NCBI RefSeq assembly: GCF_002407065.1
Contig: NZ_CP023564.1
Coordinates: 3,286,001-3,350,000 of the forward strand
Origin: Brachybacterium ginsengisoli
Lineage (GTDB): Bacteria; Actinomycetota; Actinomycetes; Actinomycetales; Dermabacteraceae
Length of the DNA: 64,000 nucleotides
Reading direction: 5' to 3'
Shown here: positions 47,013 to 54,275 of the stretch, piece after piece
How positions within the stretch are numbered: the first letter of the stretch is position 1
Layout: the number at the start of each line of letters is the position of its first letter
The notes under the pieces: model-generated
Databases searched by the model: none
What the model was told of the DNA's origin: nothing
Seen by the model: the letters and a program-made list of their open reading frames with translations, nothing else
Position numbers and translations under genes: made by a program

Positions 47013-47689
47013 GGCTGCTCCTGGGTCCTGAGCTGGTCGGTGAGGCGGTCGAGCAGGGCGAGCTGGGCGGCGCGGGCGGCCTCGGGATCGGCCTGCTGCG
47101 CGGGGGCGAGCCCGCGGCCGACGAGCTGCGCGAACAGGGCGACGCTCTCCCGCAGCTCCTCGTCGGTGATGCGTCCCAGTGCCGTGGGAGCGCTGAGCAG
47201 GCCGAGGGTGAACATCCCCAGGACCCGCCCGAGCACGTCGCGGTCCACGTCCCGTGCGAGCACCCCCGCATCCTGCAGATCGGCGATGTACTGCCCGAGC
47301 CAGTCCATGCGCGCTCGGTACCGGACCGGGCCGACCTCGCGCACATGCTCGCCGAGCACGTCGCCATCCCCGAGGTGGAGGGCGCGCAGCAGCGGTTCGG
47401 CGAGCAGCTCCTCGAGGCCGATCCGGTACACGGCGGGCAGGTCGAGCAACCCAGGGTGATCGAGGCAGCGCCGGTGCACCGCGGAGGTCAGGTCGTGCAT
47501 CGCCGCGGTGAGCACGGCGTCCAGCAGCGCGTGCCGGTCCGGGAACTCGAGATAGACGGCCCCCTTGCCGACCCCTGCTCGCGCCGCGATCTGCGCGATC
47601 GTGGTCGAGGGCCAGCCCTGGGCGAGGGCGAGGTCGCGAGCGGCCGCGAGGAGGAGCCTGCGCCGCTCGGGCAGACGGGGTCGCGGCAT
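47009..47689 (-). CDS. TetR-family repressor
   Basis: 226 residues. The HTH is at residues 8-55 (RRLLLAAARDLALAQGWPSTTIAQIAARAGVGKGAVYLEFPDRHALL), the textbook TetR signature. A helical ligand domain follows. It is first in a two-gene unit with the hydrolase, downstream of a perfect 12-bp-arm dyad at 47703-47734. Confidence 0.9.
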   Translation of the reverse strand: MPRPRLPERRRLLLAAARDLALAQGWPSTTIAQIAARAGVGKGAVYLEFPDRHALLDAVLTAAMHDLTSAVHRRCLDHPGLLDLPAVYRIGLEELLAEPLLRALHLGDGDVLGEHVREVGPVRYRARMDWLGQYIADLQDAGVLARDVDRDVLGRVLGMFTLGLLSAPTALGRITDEELRESVALFAQLVGRGLAPAQQADPEAARAAQLALLDRLTDQLRTQEQP

Positions 47690-47702
47690 GTCGCCTCCTC
47701 AC

Positions 47703-47734
47703 GTAGTGACCAGATGATCAGTTCTGGTCACTAC
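47703..47734. promoter_or_regulatory. Perfect dyad, probable TetR operator
   Basis: GTAGTGACCAGA and TCTGGTCACTAC, 12-bp arms with no mismatch around an 8-bp centre, 14 bp upstream of the TetR start. This is the ideal size and place for an autoregulatory TetR site. Confidence 0.75.
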
Positions 47735-47800
47735 ACCGTAGCGGACAGTCCGGGAGTCGTCGAGACCCGGTACCGAGGCCGGGCCGGTACGGTGACCGAC

Positions 47801-48292
47801 ATGAGCCCCATCCCTCCCGCGCACGTGCGCGTCGACGACGCCCCGGACGACGAGCAGATCGTCGCCGAGCTCACGGGACTGCTCGCCGCCACGAGCGGGA
47901 TCGCGGAGCTCGCCGAGCGCATGACCCTCCTCTCGGACGAGCGCCGCCTGCGGATCCTGTTCTGCCTGCACGCCCACCCCGGGGTGCGCAGCTCGGACGT
48001 GGCCCGCGCGACGGGCGCGCTCGACTCGACCACCTCGCACGCCCTCGCCCTGCTGCGCGACGCCGGCTGGGTGCGGGCAGGGCGATCCGGACGCGAGGTG
48101 CGGTACGAACTGGCCGACCCCGTCATCCATGAGCTCCTGCATTCGCTCGGTTCCGACCATCTGCCCGGGGTCCATCACGCACCCGGGTCCGCGGACTCCG
48201 ATGCCGGCGGGGCCGACAGGGCCGGCGGGTCCGACAGGGCCGGCGGGTCCGCCGGGTCCGACAGGGGCGACGGGGCGGCGCACCACCGCTGA
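47801..48292 (+). CDS. ArsR-family metal-sensor-like repressor
   Basis: 163 residues from ATG 47801. Winged HTH: ERRLRILFCLHAHPGVRSSDVARATGALDSTTSHALALLRDAGWVRAGR. The last helix reads ADPVIHELLHSLGSDHLPGVHH, with Asp and several His spaced like the C-terminal metal sites of NmtR/KmtR-type nickel/cobalt sensors. The CxC-type arsenic motif is absent. A low-complexity Gly/Asp/Ser tail (about 40 residues) is coded by an 18-bp tandem repeat. Immediately upstream of an ABC importer operon, so a metal-responsive role is likely but inferred. Confidence 0.82.
   Translation: MSPIPPAHVRVDDAPDDEQIVAELTGLLAATSGIAELAERMTLLSDERRLRILFCLHAHPGVRSSDVARATGALDSTTSHALALLRDAGWVRAGRSGREVRYELADPVIHELLHSLGSDHLPGVHHAPGSADSDAGGADRAGGSDRAGGSAGSDRGDGAAHHR
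48210..48265 (+). repeat. 18-bp tandem repeat coding for the C-terminal tail of the ArsR protein
   Basis: The unit GGCCGGCGGGTCCGACAG recurs about three times, giving the repeated RAGGSD. Copy-number change keeps the frame and would only lengthen or shorten the tail. Confidence 0.6.
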
Positions 48293-48363
48293 GGCGCGGG
48301 CCGCCACGATGGACGGTCTCGCCTCGCGGCAACTCGATGCACCGACTCCCACCGACACCTCCT

Positions 48364-48386
48364 GATACTTGTACGATCATGCAAGC
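48364..48386. promoter_or_regulatory. Promoter/operator region of the ABC importer
   Basis: GATACT resembles a -10 box and overlaps the imperfect dyad CTTGTACGATCATGCAAG (14 of 18 positions symmetrical). It is immediately before a strong Shine-Dalgarno (AGGGAGGAGG at 48391-48400). The likely target of the ArsR protein. Confidence 0.4.
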
Positions 48387-49547
48387 GATCAGGGAGGAGG
48401 GATCATCGACGCCGCGCAGCGCACCAGGATCCGCCGGGGCACGCCGACGGGCCGGGCCGCCCCGCCGCCGTCGGTCGCCTCCGCGCTCGCCGGTGACCCC
48501 CTCGGACTGCGCGCCCGCGCCCGCCGCAGCAGCTTCCTCCTGCTCGCACTCGCCGCCCTGGTGGCGCTGAGCCTGCTGCTGTGCGTCGGCATCGGCCCGG
48601 TTCCGCTCTCCCCCGCCGTCTCCGTGCAGGTGATCGCGCAGCACCTGGGCCTGCCCATGCCGATGACCTGGTCGGCGTCCACCGAGGCGATCGTGTGGTC
48701 GGTGCGGGTGCCCCGGGTGCTGATGGGCGCCGCCGTCGGCGCCTGCCTCGCGATCAGCGGTGCGGCCCTGCAGGCCATGGTGCGGAACCTGCTCGCGGAT
48801 CCATACATCCTCGGGGTCTCCGGCGGCGCCTCCACCGGAGCGGCCGCGGCGATCCTGTTCGGCGCCGGGGCGGCGCTCGGCCAGTACGCACAGCCCGTGC
48901 TGGCCTTCGTCGGGGCGCTCGCGGCGGCGCTGGCGGTCTTCGTGATCGCTCGCGCGAACGGACGCGTCACCTCCCTGCGCCTGCTTCTCTCCGGTGTGGC
49001 GGTGGGCTACGCGCTCTCGGCCGTGACCAGCCTGCTGATCTTCTCCTCGGACTCCGCGGAGGGCTCGCGCTCGGTGATGTTCTGGATGCTGGGCTCGCTC
49101 TCCCTGGGCCAGTGGAACGCCTTCCTCGCGATCGCTGTGCTGGCCGCGCTGCTCGGCACTGCGGCGCTCACCGCCCGGGCCCCGCTTCTCGACGCCCTCG
49201 CCGCGGGCGACGGCATCGCCCATGGCCTCGGCATCTCCCCGGACCGCGCCCGCATCGGATTCCTGGTGATCGTCTCGCTGTGCACCGCCGCTGCGGTGGC
49301 GGGTGCCGGAGCGATCGGCTTCGTGGGGCTCGTGATCCCGCACCTGGCACGGCGGCTGGTGGGCTCCCGGCATCGGGTCGCGATCCCGGCGAGCGCGCTG
49401 CTGGGCGCCGGGTTCCTGGTGTGGGCCGACGTCATCGCCCGGCTCCTGCTCGCGCCGCGCGAGCTGCCGATCGGCGTGATCACCGCGGCCGTCGGAGCCC
49501 CGTTCCTGCTGCTGCTCATCCGCCGCTCGCGCACCGTCGACGGCTGA
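48369..49547 (+). CDS. ABC importer permease, FecCD/BtuC family
   Basis: 392 residues if TTG 48369 is used, about 380 if translation starts at ATC 48402 or 48405. About nine to ten helices with the family segments VRVPRVLMGAAVGACLAISGAALQAMVRN, LADPYILGVSGGASTGA and GFVGLVIPHLARRLVG. It forms the channel for siderophore, cobalamin or chelated-metal import with the ATPase at 50618 and the lipoprotein at 49599. TTG is the only canonical start in frame but would lie within the putative -10 and dyad. The strong AGGGAGGAGG site is instead placed for ATC ATC. Start therefore unsettled. Confidence 0.88.
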   Translation: MYDHASDQGGGIIDAAQRTRIRRGTPTGRAAPPPSVASALAGDPLGLRARARRSSFLLLALAALVALSLLLCVGIGPVPLSPAVSVQVIAQHLGLPMPMTWSASTEAIVWSVRVPRVLMGAAVGACLAISGAALQAMVRNLLADPYILGVSGGASTGAAAAILFGAGAALGQYAQPVLAFVGALAAALAVFVIARANGRVTSLRLLLSGVAVGYALSAVTSLLIFSSDSAEGSRSVMFWMLGSLSLGQWNAFLAIAVLAALLGTAALTARAPLLDALAAGDGIAHGLGISPDRARIGFLVIVSLCTAAAVAGAGAIGFVGLVIPHLARRLVGSRHRVAIPASALLGAGFLVWADVIARLLLAPRELPIGVITAAVGAPFLLLLIRRSRTVDG

Positions 49548-49598
49548 CGGCCGCACGAGGCACCACGCCACCCGCACCCTTCTCCCAAGGACCCCTCC

Positions 49599-50621
49599 AT
49601 GACCTCCTCCACGCTCCGCCGCCGCACCCTCGTCGCCGGGCTCGCCGGCCTGCTGGGCCTCGGCGCGACCGCCTGCTCCGGCGACCCTGCCGGCGGCGAC
49701 AGGGCGGAGGGCCAGGTGGACGCGGCGGCGGGGAGCTTCCCCGTCACGGTCGCCAACTGCGCGGAGGAGGTGACCCTCAGCGCCCCTCCCGAGCGGGTGG
49801 TGCTGCTGGACAGCGCACCGGTCACGATCCTGGACGGGATCGGGGTGCTCGACCGGGTGGTGGCCCGGGCAGGGTCGTTCCCCGACGGCTACTTCACGGA
49901 CGATCTGCGCACCCGCCTCGCGCAGATCCCGGCGCTCTCGGAGGACATCGACACCACCGGCCACCTCCAGATCAACCAGGAGGTGGTCATCGCCCAGAGC
50001 CCGGACCTCGTGCTGGGGCTGCCCGACGGCATCACCCGCGAGGGGCTGCGCACGGCCGGCGCCGAGGCGCTGCTGCCCCGCACCTACTGCGGCGACCTCG
50101 GGGACCGCGCGAGCTTCGAGGCGCTGCATGCGGAGATCGTCAGCTACGGAGAGGCGTTCGGTCGGACCGATGACGCCTCGTCGCTGGTCACCTCCCTGGA
50201 GCAGCGGATCGGCGCCGTCGCCGCCGCACCCTCCGGCCTGAGCGCGGCGGTGCTGTACGCGTCCAGCGGCGGCGGGCCGCTCTACGCCTACGGTGCGACC
50301 TCGATGGCCACGGCGCAGCTCGACGCGCTCGGGGTGGAGAACGCCTTCGCCGGCGCCGCGGAGCGGGTGTTCGAGATCGGCCCCGAACCGCTGCTCGCGG
50401 CGGATCCGGACCTGCTGATCGTGCTGCACGAGGGGACGCTGACGGACGAGGAGGTGATCGCGGAGAGCCTCGGCACCGACCGCCTCGCCGTGCTGCGCGC
50501 CGTGCAGGACTCCGCAGTGCTGCCCCTGCTGTTCAACTTCTCCGAACCGGCCTCCCCCCTGGTCGTGGACGGCCTGGAGCGGATCGGGTCCTGGATCCAG
50601 GCGCGATGGGGAGCCGAGTGA
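49599..50621 (+). CDS. ABC importer substrate-binding lipoprotein, FecB/BtuF type
   Basis: 340 residues. The signal peptide MTSSTLRRRTLVAGLAGLLG ends at the lipobox LGATAC (Cys lipidation), so it is anchored outside the membrane. The FecB-type fold has ERVVLLDSAPVTILDGIGV, VIAQSPDLVLGLPDG, and a C-terminal lobe with IGPEPLLAADPDLLIVLHEG. Ligand class is a chelated metal or cobalamin. It sits between permease and ATPase. Confidence 0.9.
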   Translation: MTSSTLRRRTLVAGLAGLLGLGATACSGDPAGGDRAEGQVDAAAGSFPVTVANCAEEVTLSAPPERVVLLDSAPVTILDGIGVLDRVVARAGSFPDGYFTDDLRTRLAQIPALSEDIDTTGHLQINQEVVIAQSPDLVLGLPDGITREGLRTAGAEALLPRTYCGDLGDRASFEALHAEIVSYGEAFGRTDDASSLVTSLEQRIGAVAAAPSGLSAAVLYASSGGGPLYAYGATSMATAQLDALGVENAFAGAAERVFEIGPEPLLAADPDLLIVLHEGTLTDEEVIAESLGTDRLAVLRAVQDSAVLPLLFNFSEPASPLVVDGLERIGSWIQARWGAE

Positions 50622-51397
50622 ACGTCGTGCTCGACGCCGTCGGCCTCTGCCACCGCTTCGGGACGGCGGAGGTGCTCCGGGGCGTGGACCTGCGGATCCA
50701 CGAGGGAGAGATGGTGGGGCTCGTGGGGCCCAACGGCAGCGGGAAGACCACCGCGCTGCGAGTGCTCCACCGCGATCTGGTCCCGGATGAGGGGCAGGTG
50801 CGCCTGGAGGGTCGGGACCTCGCCACGCTCTCCGGACGGGAGCGCGCCCGACGCATCGCGGTGATGGCGCAGGAGAGCACCGGGGAGCTGCCGATGACCG
50901 CGGCGGACGCGGTGATGCTGGGTCGCCTGCCCCACCGCGGCCTCTTCGGAACCACCACCCGGGCCGACGACCACCTCGCCGCGGAGGCCCTCGAGCTCGC
51001 CGGCGCCGCCCACCTGGCCCGCCAGGATCTCGCCACCCTCTCCGGCGGCGAGCGCCAGCGGGTCCTGCTCGCGCGGGCGCTGGCCCAGCAGCCGCATCTG
51101 TTGCTGCTCGACGAGCCGACCAACCATCTGGACATCGGCGCCCAGCACCGCACGCTCCAGCTGGTGCGCGCCCAGGGCCTGACCACTCTCGTGGTGCTGC
51201 ACGACCTGAACCTCGCCGCCCGCTACTGCGACCGCGTGGTGGTGCTGGAGTCGGGGCGGATCCGCGCCGTCGGCCCGCCGGAGGAGGTGCTCGGCGCGGA
51301 TCTCGTGGGCGAGCTGTACACGGTGGCGGCGGATCGACGGACGGCGGCAGACGGGATCCCCCAGCTCCTGTTCCGCGGTCGGCCCGTCTCCCGCTGA
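50618..51397 (+). CDS. ABC importer ATPase, FecE/BtuD type
   Basis: 259 residues from GTG 50618 (GTGA overlap with the lipoprotein, GGGGAG upstream). An ATG 12 bp earlier is weaker. Walker A LVGPNGSGKTTAL, signature LSGGERQRVLLARAL, Walker B LLLLDEPTNHLDI and H-loop VLHDLNLAARYC are all intact. Powers the importer. Followed at 51485 by the PLP-synthase gene on the same strand after an 87-bp gap. Confidence 0.93.
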   Translation: MNVVLDAVGLCHRFGTAEVLRGVDLRIHEGEMVGLVGPNGSGKTTALRVLHRDLVPDEGQVRLEGRDLATLSGRERARRIAVMAQESTGELPMTAADAVMLGRLPHRGLFGTTTRADDHLAAEALELAGAAHLARQDLATLSGGERQRVLLARALAQQPHLLLLDEPTNHLDIGAQHRTLQLVRAQGLTTLVVLHDLNLAARYCDRVVVLESGRIRAVGPPEEVLGADLVGELYTVAADRRTAADGIPQLLFRGRPVSR

Positions 51398-51484
51398 GCA
51401 CCGCACCGTCGCGGTATCGCGGAGCCGACCGCCCGGTTCCCCAGATGCTGGGTCCGACGCTCCTGCGTCCCGTAGGTTGACGCC

Positions 51485-52561
51485 GTGACCACACCATCGA
51501 GCACGGCCCCCATCCATCTCGCCGACGCTTCCCGACAGCCCCGCGCCGCGGAGCCGGTGCTCGGCATCTCCGGAGCCGTCGGCGGCACTCCGCTGGTGCG
51601 CCTCGACCGCCTCTTCCCGGACTCCGGAGTCGAGATCCTGGCCAAGCTCGAGTCGGTCAACCCCGGCGGCAGCACCAAGGACCGGCCGGCACTCGCGATG
51701 GTGCGCGACGCCCTGGACAGCGGTCGGCTCGCCGCGGGCGGCACCGTCGTGGAGTCCAGCTCGGGCAACCTCGGCGTCGCGCTGGCCCGGGTGTGCTCCG
51801 TGCACGGCGTGCGCTTCGTGTGCGTGGTCGACTCCCGCACCAATGCGACCACGGTGGCCACCATCCGCGCGCTCGGCGGCGAGATCGACCTGGTCTCCGA
51901 GCCGGATCCGGTCACCGGCGACCTGCTCACCGCACGGTTCCGGCGCGTCGAGCAGCTGATGGAGGAGATCCCCGGGGCGGTGAACCTGTTCCAGTACGGC
52001 AATCCCGCCAACCCCGCGGCGCATGCCGCCGGCACCATGCGGGAGATCGCGGAGTCCCTCGACCACCGGCTCGACGTGATGATGGCGGCGGTGAGCACCA
52101 CCGGCACGATCGCGGGCTGCACCGCCTACCTCCGTGAGCACCGCATGGACACCCGCACCGTCGCGGTCGACGCCGTGGGCAGCGTCCTCTTCGGCGGCAC
52201 CCCCGCGCCGCGTCCGCTGCCGGGCCTCGGCGCGGGGCTCGTCACCGACATCTCGCGCACCGTGTCCCCGGACCGCGTGATGCGGGTGGAGGGCCTCGAC
52301 TGCGTGGTCGGCGCCCGCCTGCTGGCCCGCCGGGAGGGCATCCTCGCCGGTGCCTCGACCGGCGGCATCGTCCACGCCCTGGGCTCGCTCGTGAGAGAGC
52401 TCGACCCCGGCACGCGGCTCGCGTTCATCGTCCACGACGGCGGGGTGCCCTACCTCGAGACCGTCTACGACGACGACTGGGTCCGGGGAACCCTCGGGGC
52501 CGACGCCGACGCCGTGGACGTCGCGACGGACGCGCTGGTCACCGCAGCCCGCCGTGGCTGA
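51485..52561 (+). CDS. SbnA-like PLP-dependent synthase (cysteine-synthase family)
   Basis: 358 residues. Fold-type II: VGGTPLVRLDRLF, the PLP lysine in PGGSTKDRPAL, the substrate loop VESSSGNLGVALA, the phosphate loop VSTTGTIAGCTAYL, and a C-terminal end GILAGASTGGIVHAL. SbnA joins O-phosphoserine to glutamate as the first step to 2,3-diaminopropionate in staphyloferrin B, and this subgroup pattern (SSSGN, TNATTVA) is closer to it than to CysK. The next two genes differ from the staphylococcal cluster, with no SbnB. Likely makes an amino-acid precursor for a metal chelator. Confidence 0.82.
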   Translation: MTTPSSTAPIHLADASRQPRAAEPVLGISGAVGGTPLVRLDRLFPDSGVEILAKLESVNPGGSTKDRPALAMVRDALDSGRLAAGGTVVESSSGNLGVALARVCSVHGVRFVCVVDSRTNATTVATIRALGGEIDLVSEPDPVTGDLLTARFRRVEQLMEEIPGAVNLFQYGNPANPAAHAAGTMREIAESLDHRLDVMMAAVSTTGTIAGCTAYLREHRMDTRTVAVDAVGSVLFGGTPAPRPLPGLGAGLVTDISRTVSPDRVMRVEGLDCVVGARLLARREGILAGASTGGIVHALGSLVRELDPGTRLAFIVHDGGVPYLETVYDDDWVRGTLGADADAVDVATDALVTAARRG

Positions 52562-54275
52562 GCCGGCATCTGTCGCGACCGGTCGGCCGCTGCGCCTCCT
52601 CGTGGTGGGCGGCGGGCCGAAGGCGCTGTTCGCCCTCGAGGAGCTCGCGGCGAGGGGTGCGGGCCGGGGTTGCTCCCCGGACCATGCCGGACCCCGGCTC
52701 GAGATCACCGTCGTGGATCCCGCGGGGCCTCTGGGCGCCGGCACCGCCTATCATCCCGCGCAGCCCCATCACCTGCGCCTGAACGTCGCCTCGACGATCC
52801 TCGACGCCCCCTCCACCGGTTCCTCCGTCTCCTTCGAGGATTGGGCCCGCACCACGCATCCGGAGCTCGGGGACGAGCCGTACCCGCCCCGCGCGGTCGT
52901 CGGGGAGTATCTGCAGGAGCGCTGGCGACGGATGGAGGAGGACCTCGCGCTGTGGGCACGGATCCGCCACCACCGCGGCCGTGCGCTCGCGGTCGAGCGC
53001 GACGGCTGTCGCTGGCGGGTGGAGGTGACGGGCGTGCCGCAGATGCTGGGCCCTGCCGACGAGGTGCTGCTCGCGACCGGCCATGCCGCCGCCCACGAGG
53101 GCGCCCTCGGCGCCACCTGGTCCGCCGCGCTGCCGCTGCGACCCTCCGTGCTCCCGGTGCAGGAGATGCTCTCCTGCGAGCACGTGCCGCCCGGATGCCG
53201 GGTCGCGATGCGCGGCGGCGCCCTGACCTTCGTGGACGGCGCGCTCTCCCTGACCCTCGGCCGTGGCGCGGTGTTCCGCCCGGAGGGCTCGGGCGCACCG
53301 CGCCTGGTCCACCACCGCAGTCCCGAGGAACCCGCAGTCATCCTGCCCACCACCCGCCATGGCCTGCTGCTGGACGCGAAACCCCCGCCCGGGCAGCCGC
53401 TGCCCGAGGTCGCCGAGCGGGCCCGCGCGCAGGGCGCCGCACAGCTGGAGTCCGCCGGGCCCCTCTCCCCGCCCCGCGTGCTCGACCTCGTGGTCGAGGT
53501 CGCCTCGGAGATGCTGTCCGGGAGCGGCGCCCCGGTCCAGGAGCGCCGCCGAGCTGTCGCCCACACCCTGGAGACGGGCGCCGAGCCCGACCTCCCTCCG
53601 GGCCCCGGTCGCGCCGAACGGGCGCTGCGGCGGAGCATCGCCGTGGCCGAGGGCTCCCGCCCCGGGGGGCCCGCCTGGGCGCTCGGCCGCACCTGGGTGC
53701 AGCTCTACCCCCAGCTCACCGCGGCCCTGCGCGGCAGCGACGCGGACCATGTGACCTGGTCGCGGTTCCTCGCCGCCGCGCAGGTGCTGGAGCGCTTCGC
53801 CTTCGGGCCGCCGCTGGAGGCGGCCCGGATGCTCGTCGCCATGCTCGACTCCGGCGCCCTGGACCTGAGCTGGGTCGATGCGGGCACCGCGCTCCGCTCC
53901 GACGGCGTGCACGGGATCCCGCCGGGCAGCGCGGCTCCCGACGTGGTGGTCGATGCGGTGGTGCCCCCGCCGGGTCTGCGCGGCATCACCGACCCTCTGG
54001 CCCAGCACCTCCTGGACAGCGGGCTGGTGGCGCTGCGTCCCGGTCGCCGCGGAGCGGTCGTCGAGCCCGACGGCACCGCGCTCACCTCGGCCGGCGACCG
54101 CGCCGAGGGGTTGGCGCTGCTGGGCCGCGCCACCGAGGACCACGTGATCGGCCATGACACCCTGAACCGGCATCTCCACGGCGAGACGGGAGCCTGGGCC
54201 GATCGGATCTCCCGTCGGGCGCTCGGGTCGCCCGTCGACACAGACCAGCACCGAGACTCCGAGGAGACCGCATGA
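52554..54275 (+). CDS. FAD/NAD(P)-binding enzyme (NAD_binding_9 type)
   Basis: 573 residues, beginning at GTG 52554 and overlapping the SbnA-like gene by 8 bp. The N-terminal dinucleotide fold LLVVGGGPKALFALEEL is followed by ITVVDPAGPLGAGTAYHP, LRLNVAS and a second EVLLATGHAA. This is the large FAD-NAD(P)-binding family found with lipid, amino-acid and siderophore clusters. It could oxidise or N-hydroxylate an intermediate. The exact reaction is unknown. The gene is tightly coupled to the PLP enzymes on both sides (overlap 4 bp with the next). Confidence 0.82.
   Translation: MAEPASVATGRPLRLLVVGGGPKALFALEELAARGAGRGCSPDHAGPRLEITVVDPAGPLGAGTAYHPAQPHHLRLNVASTILDAPSTGSSVSFEDWARTTHPELGDEPYPPRAVVGEYLQERWRRMEEDLALWARIRHHRGRALAVERDGCRWRVEVTGVPQMLGPADEVLLATGHAAAHEGALGATWSAALPLRPSVLPVQEMLSCEHVPPGCRVAMRGGALTFVDGALSLTLGRGAVFRPEGSGAPRLVHHRSPEEPAVILPTTRHGLLLDAKPPPGQPLPEVAERARAQGAAQLESAGPLSPPRVLDLVVEVASEMLSGSGAPVQERRRAVAHTLETGAEPDLPPGPGRAERALRRSIAVAEGSRPGGPAWALGRTWVQLYPQLTAALRGSDADHVTWSRFLAAAQVLERFAFGPPLEAARMLVAMLDSGALDLSWVDAGTALRSDGVHGIPPGSAAPDVVVDAVVPPPGLRGITDPLAQHLLDSGLVALRPGRRGAVVEPDGTALTSAGDRAEGLALLGRATEDHVIGHDTLNRHLHGETGAWADRISRRALGSPVDTDQHRDSEETA

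Noticed and set aside
48123-51497. 1124-codon minus-strand frame across the ABC importer
   Set aside because: Arg/Gly/Pro-rich shadow spanning three well-supported genes on the opposite strand.
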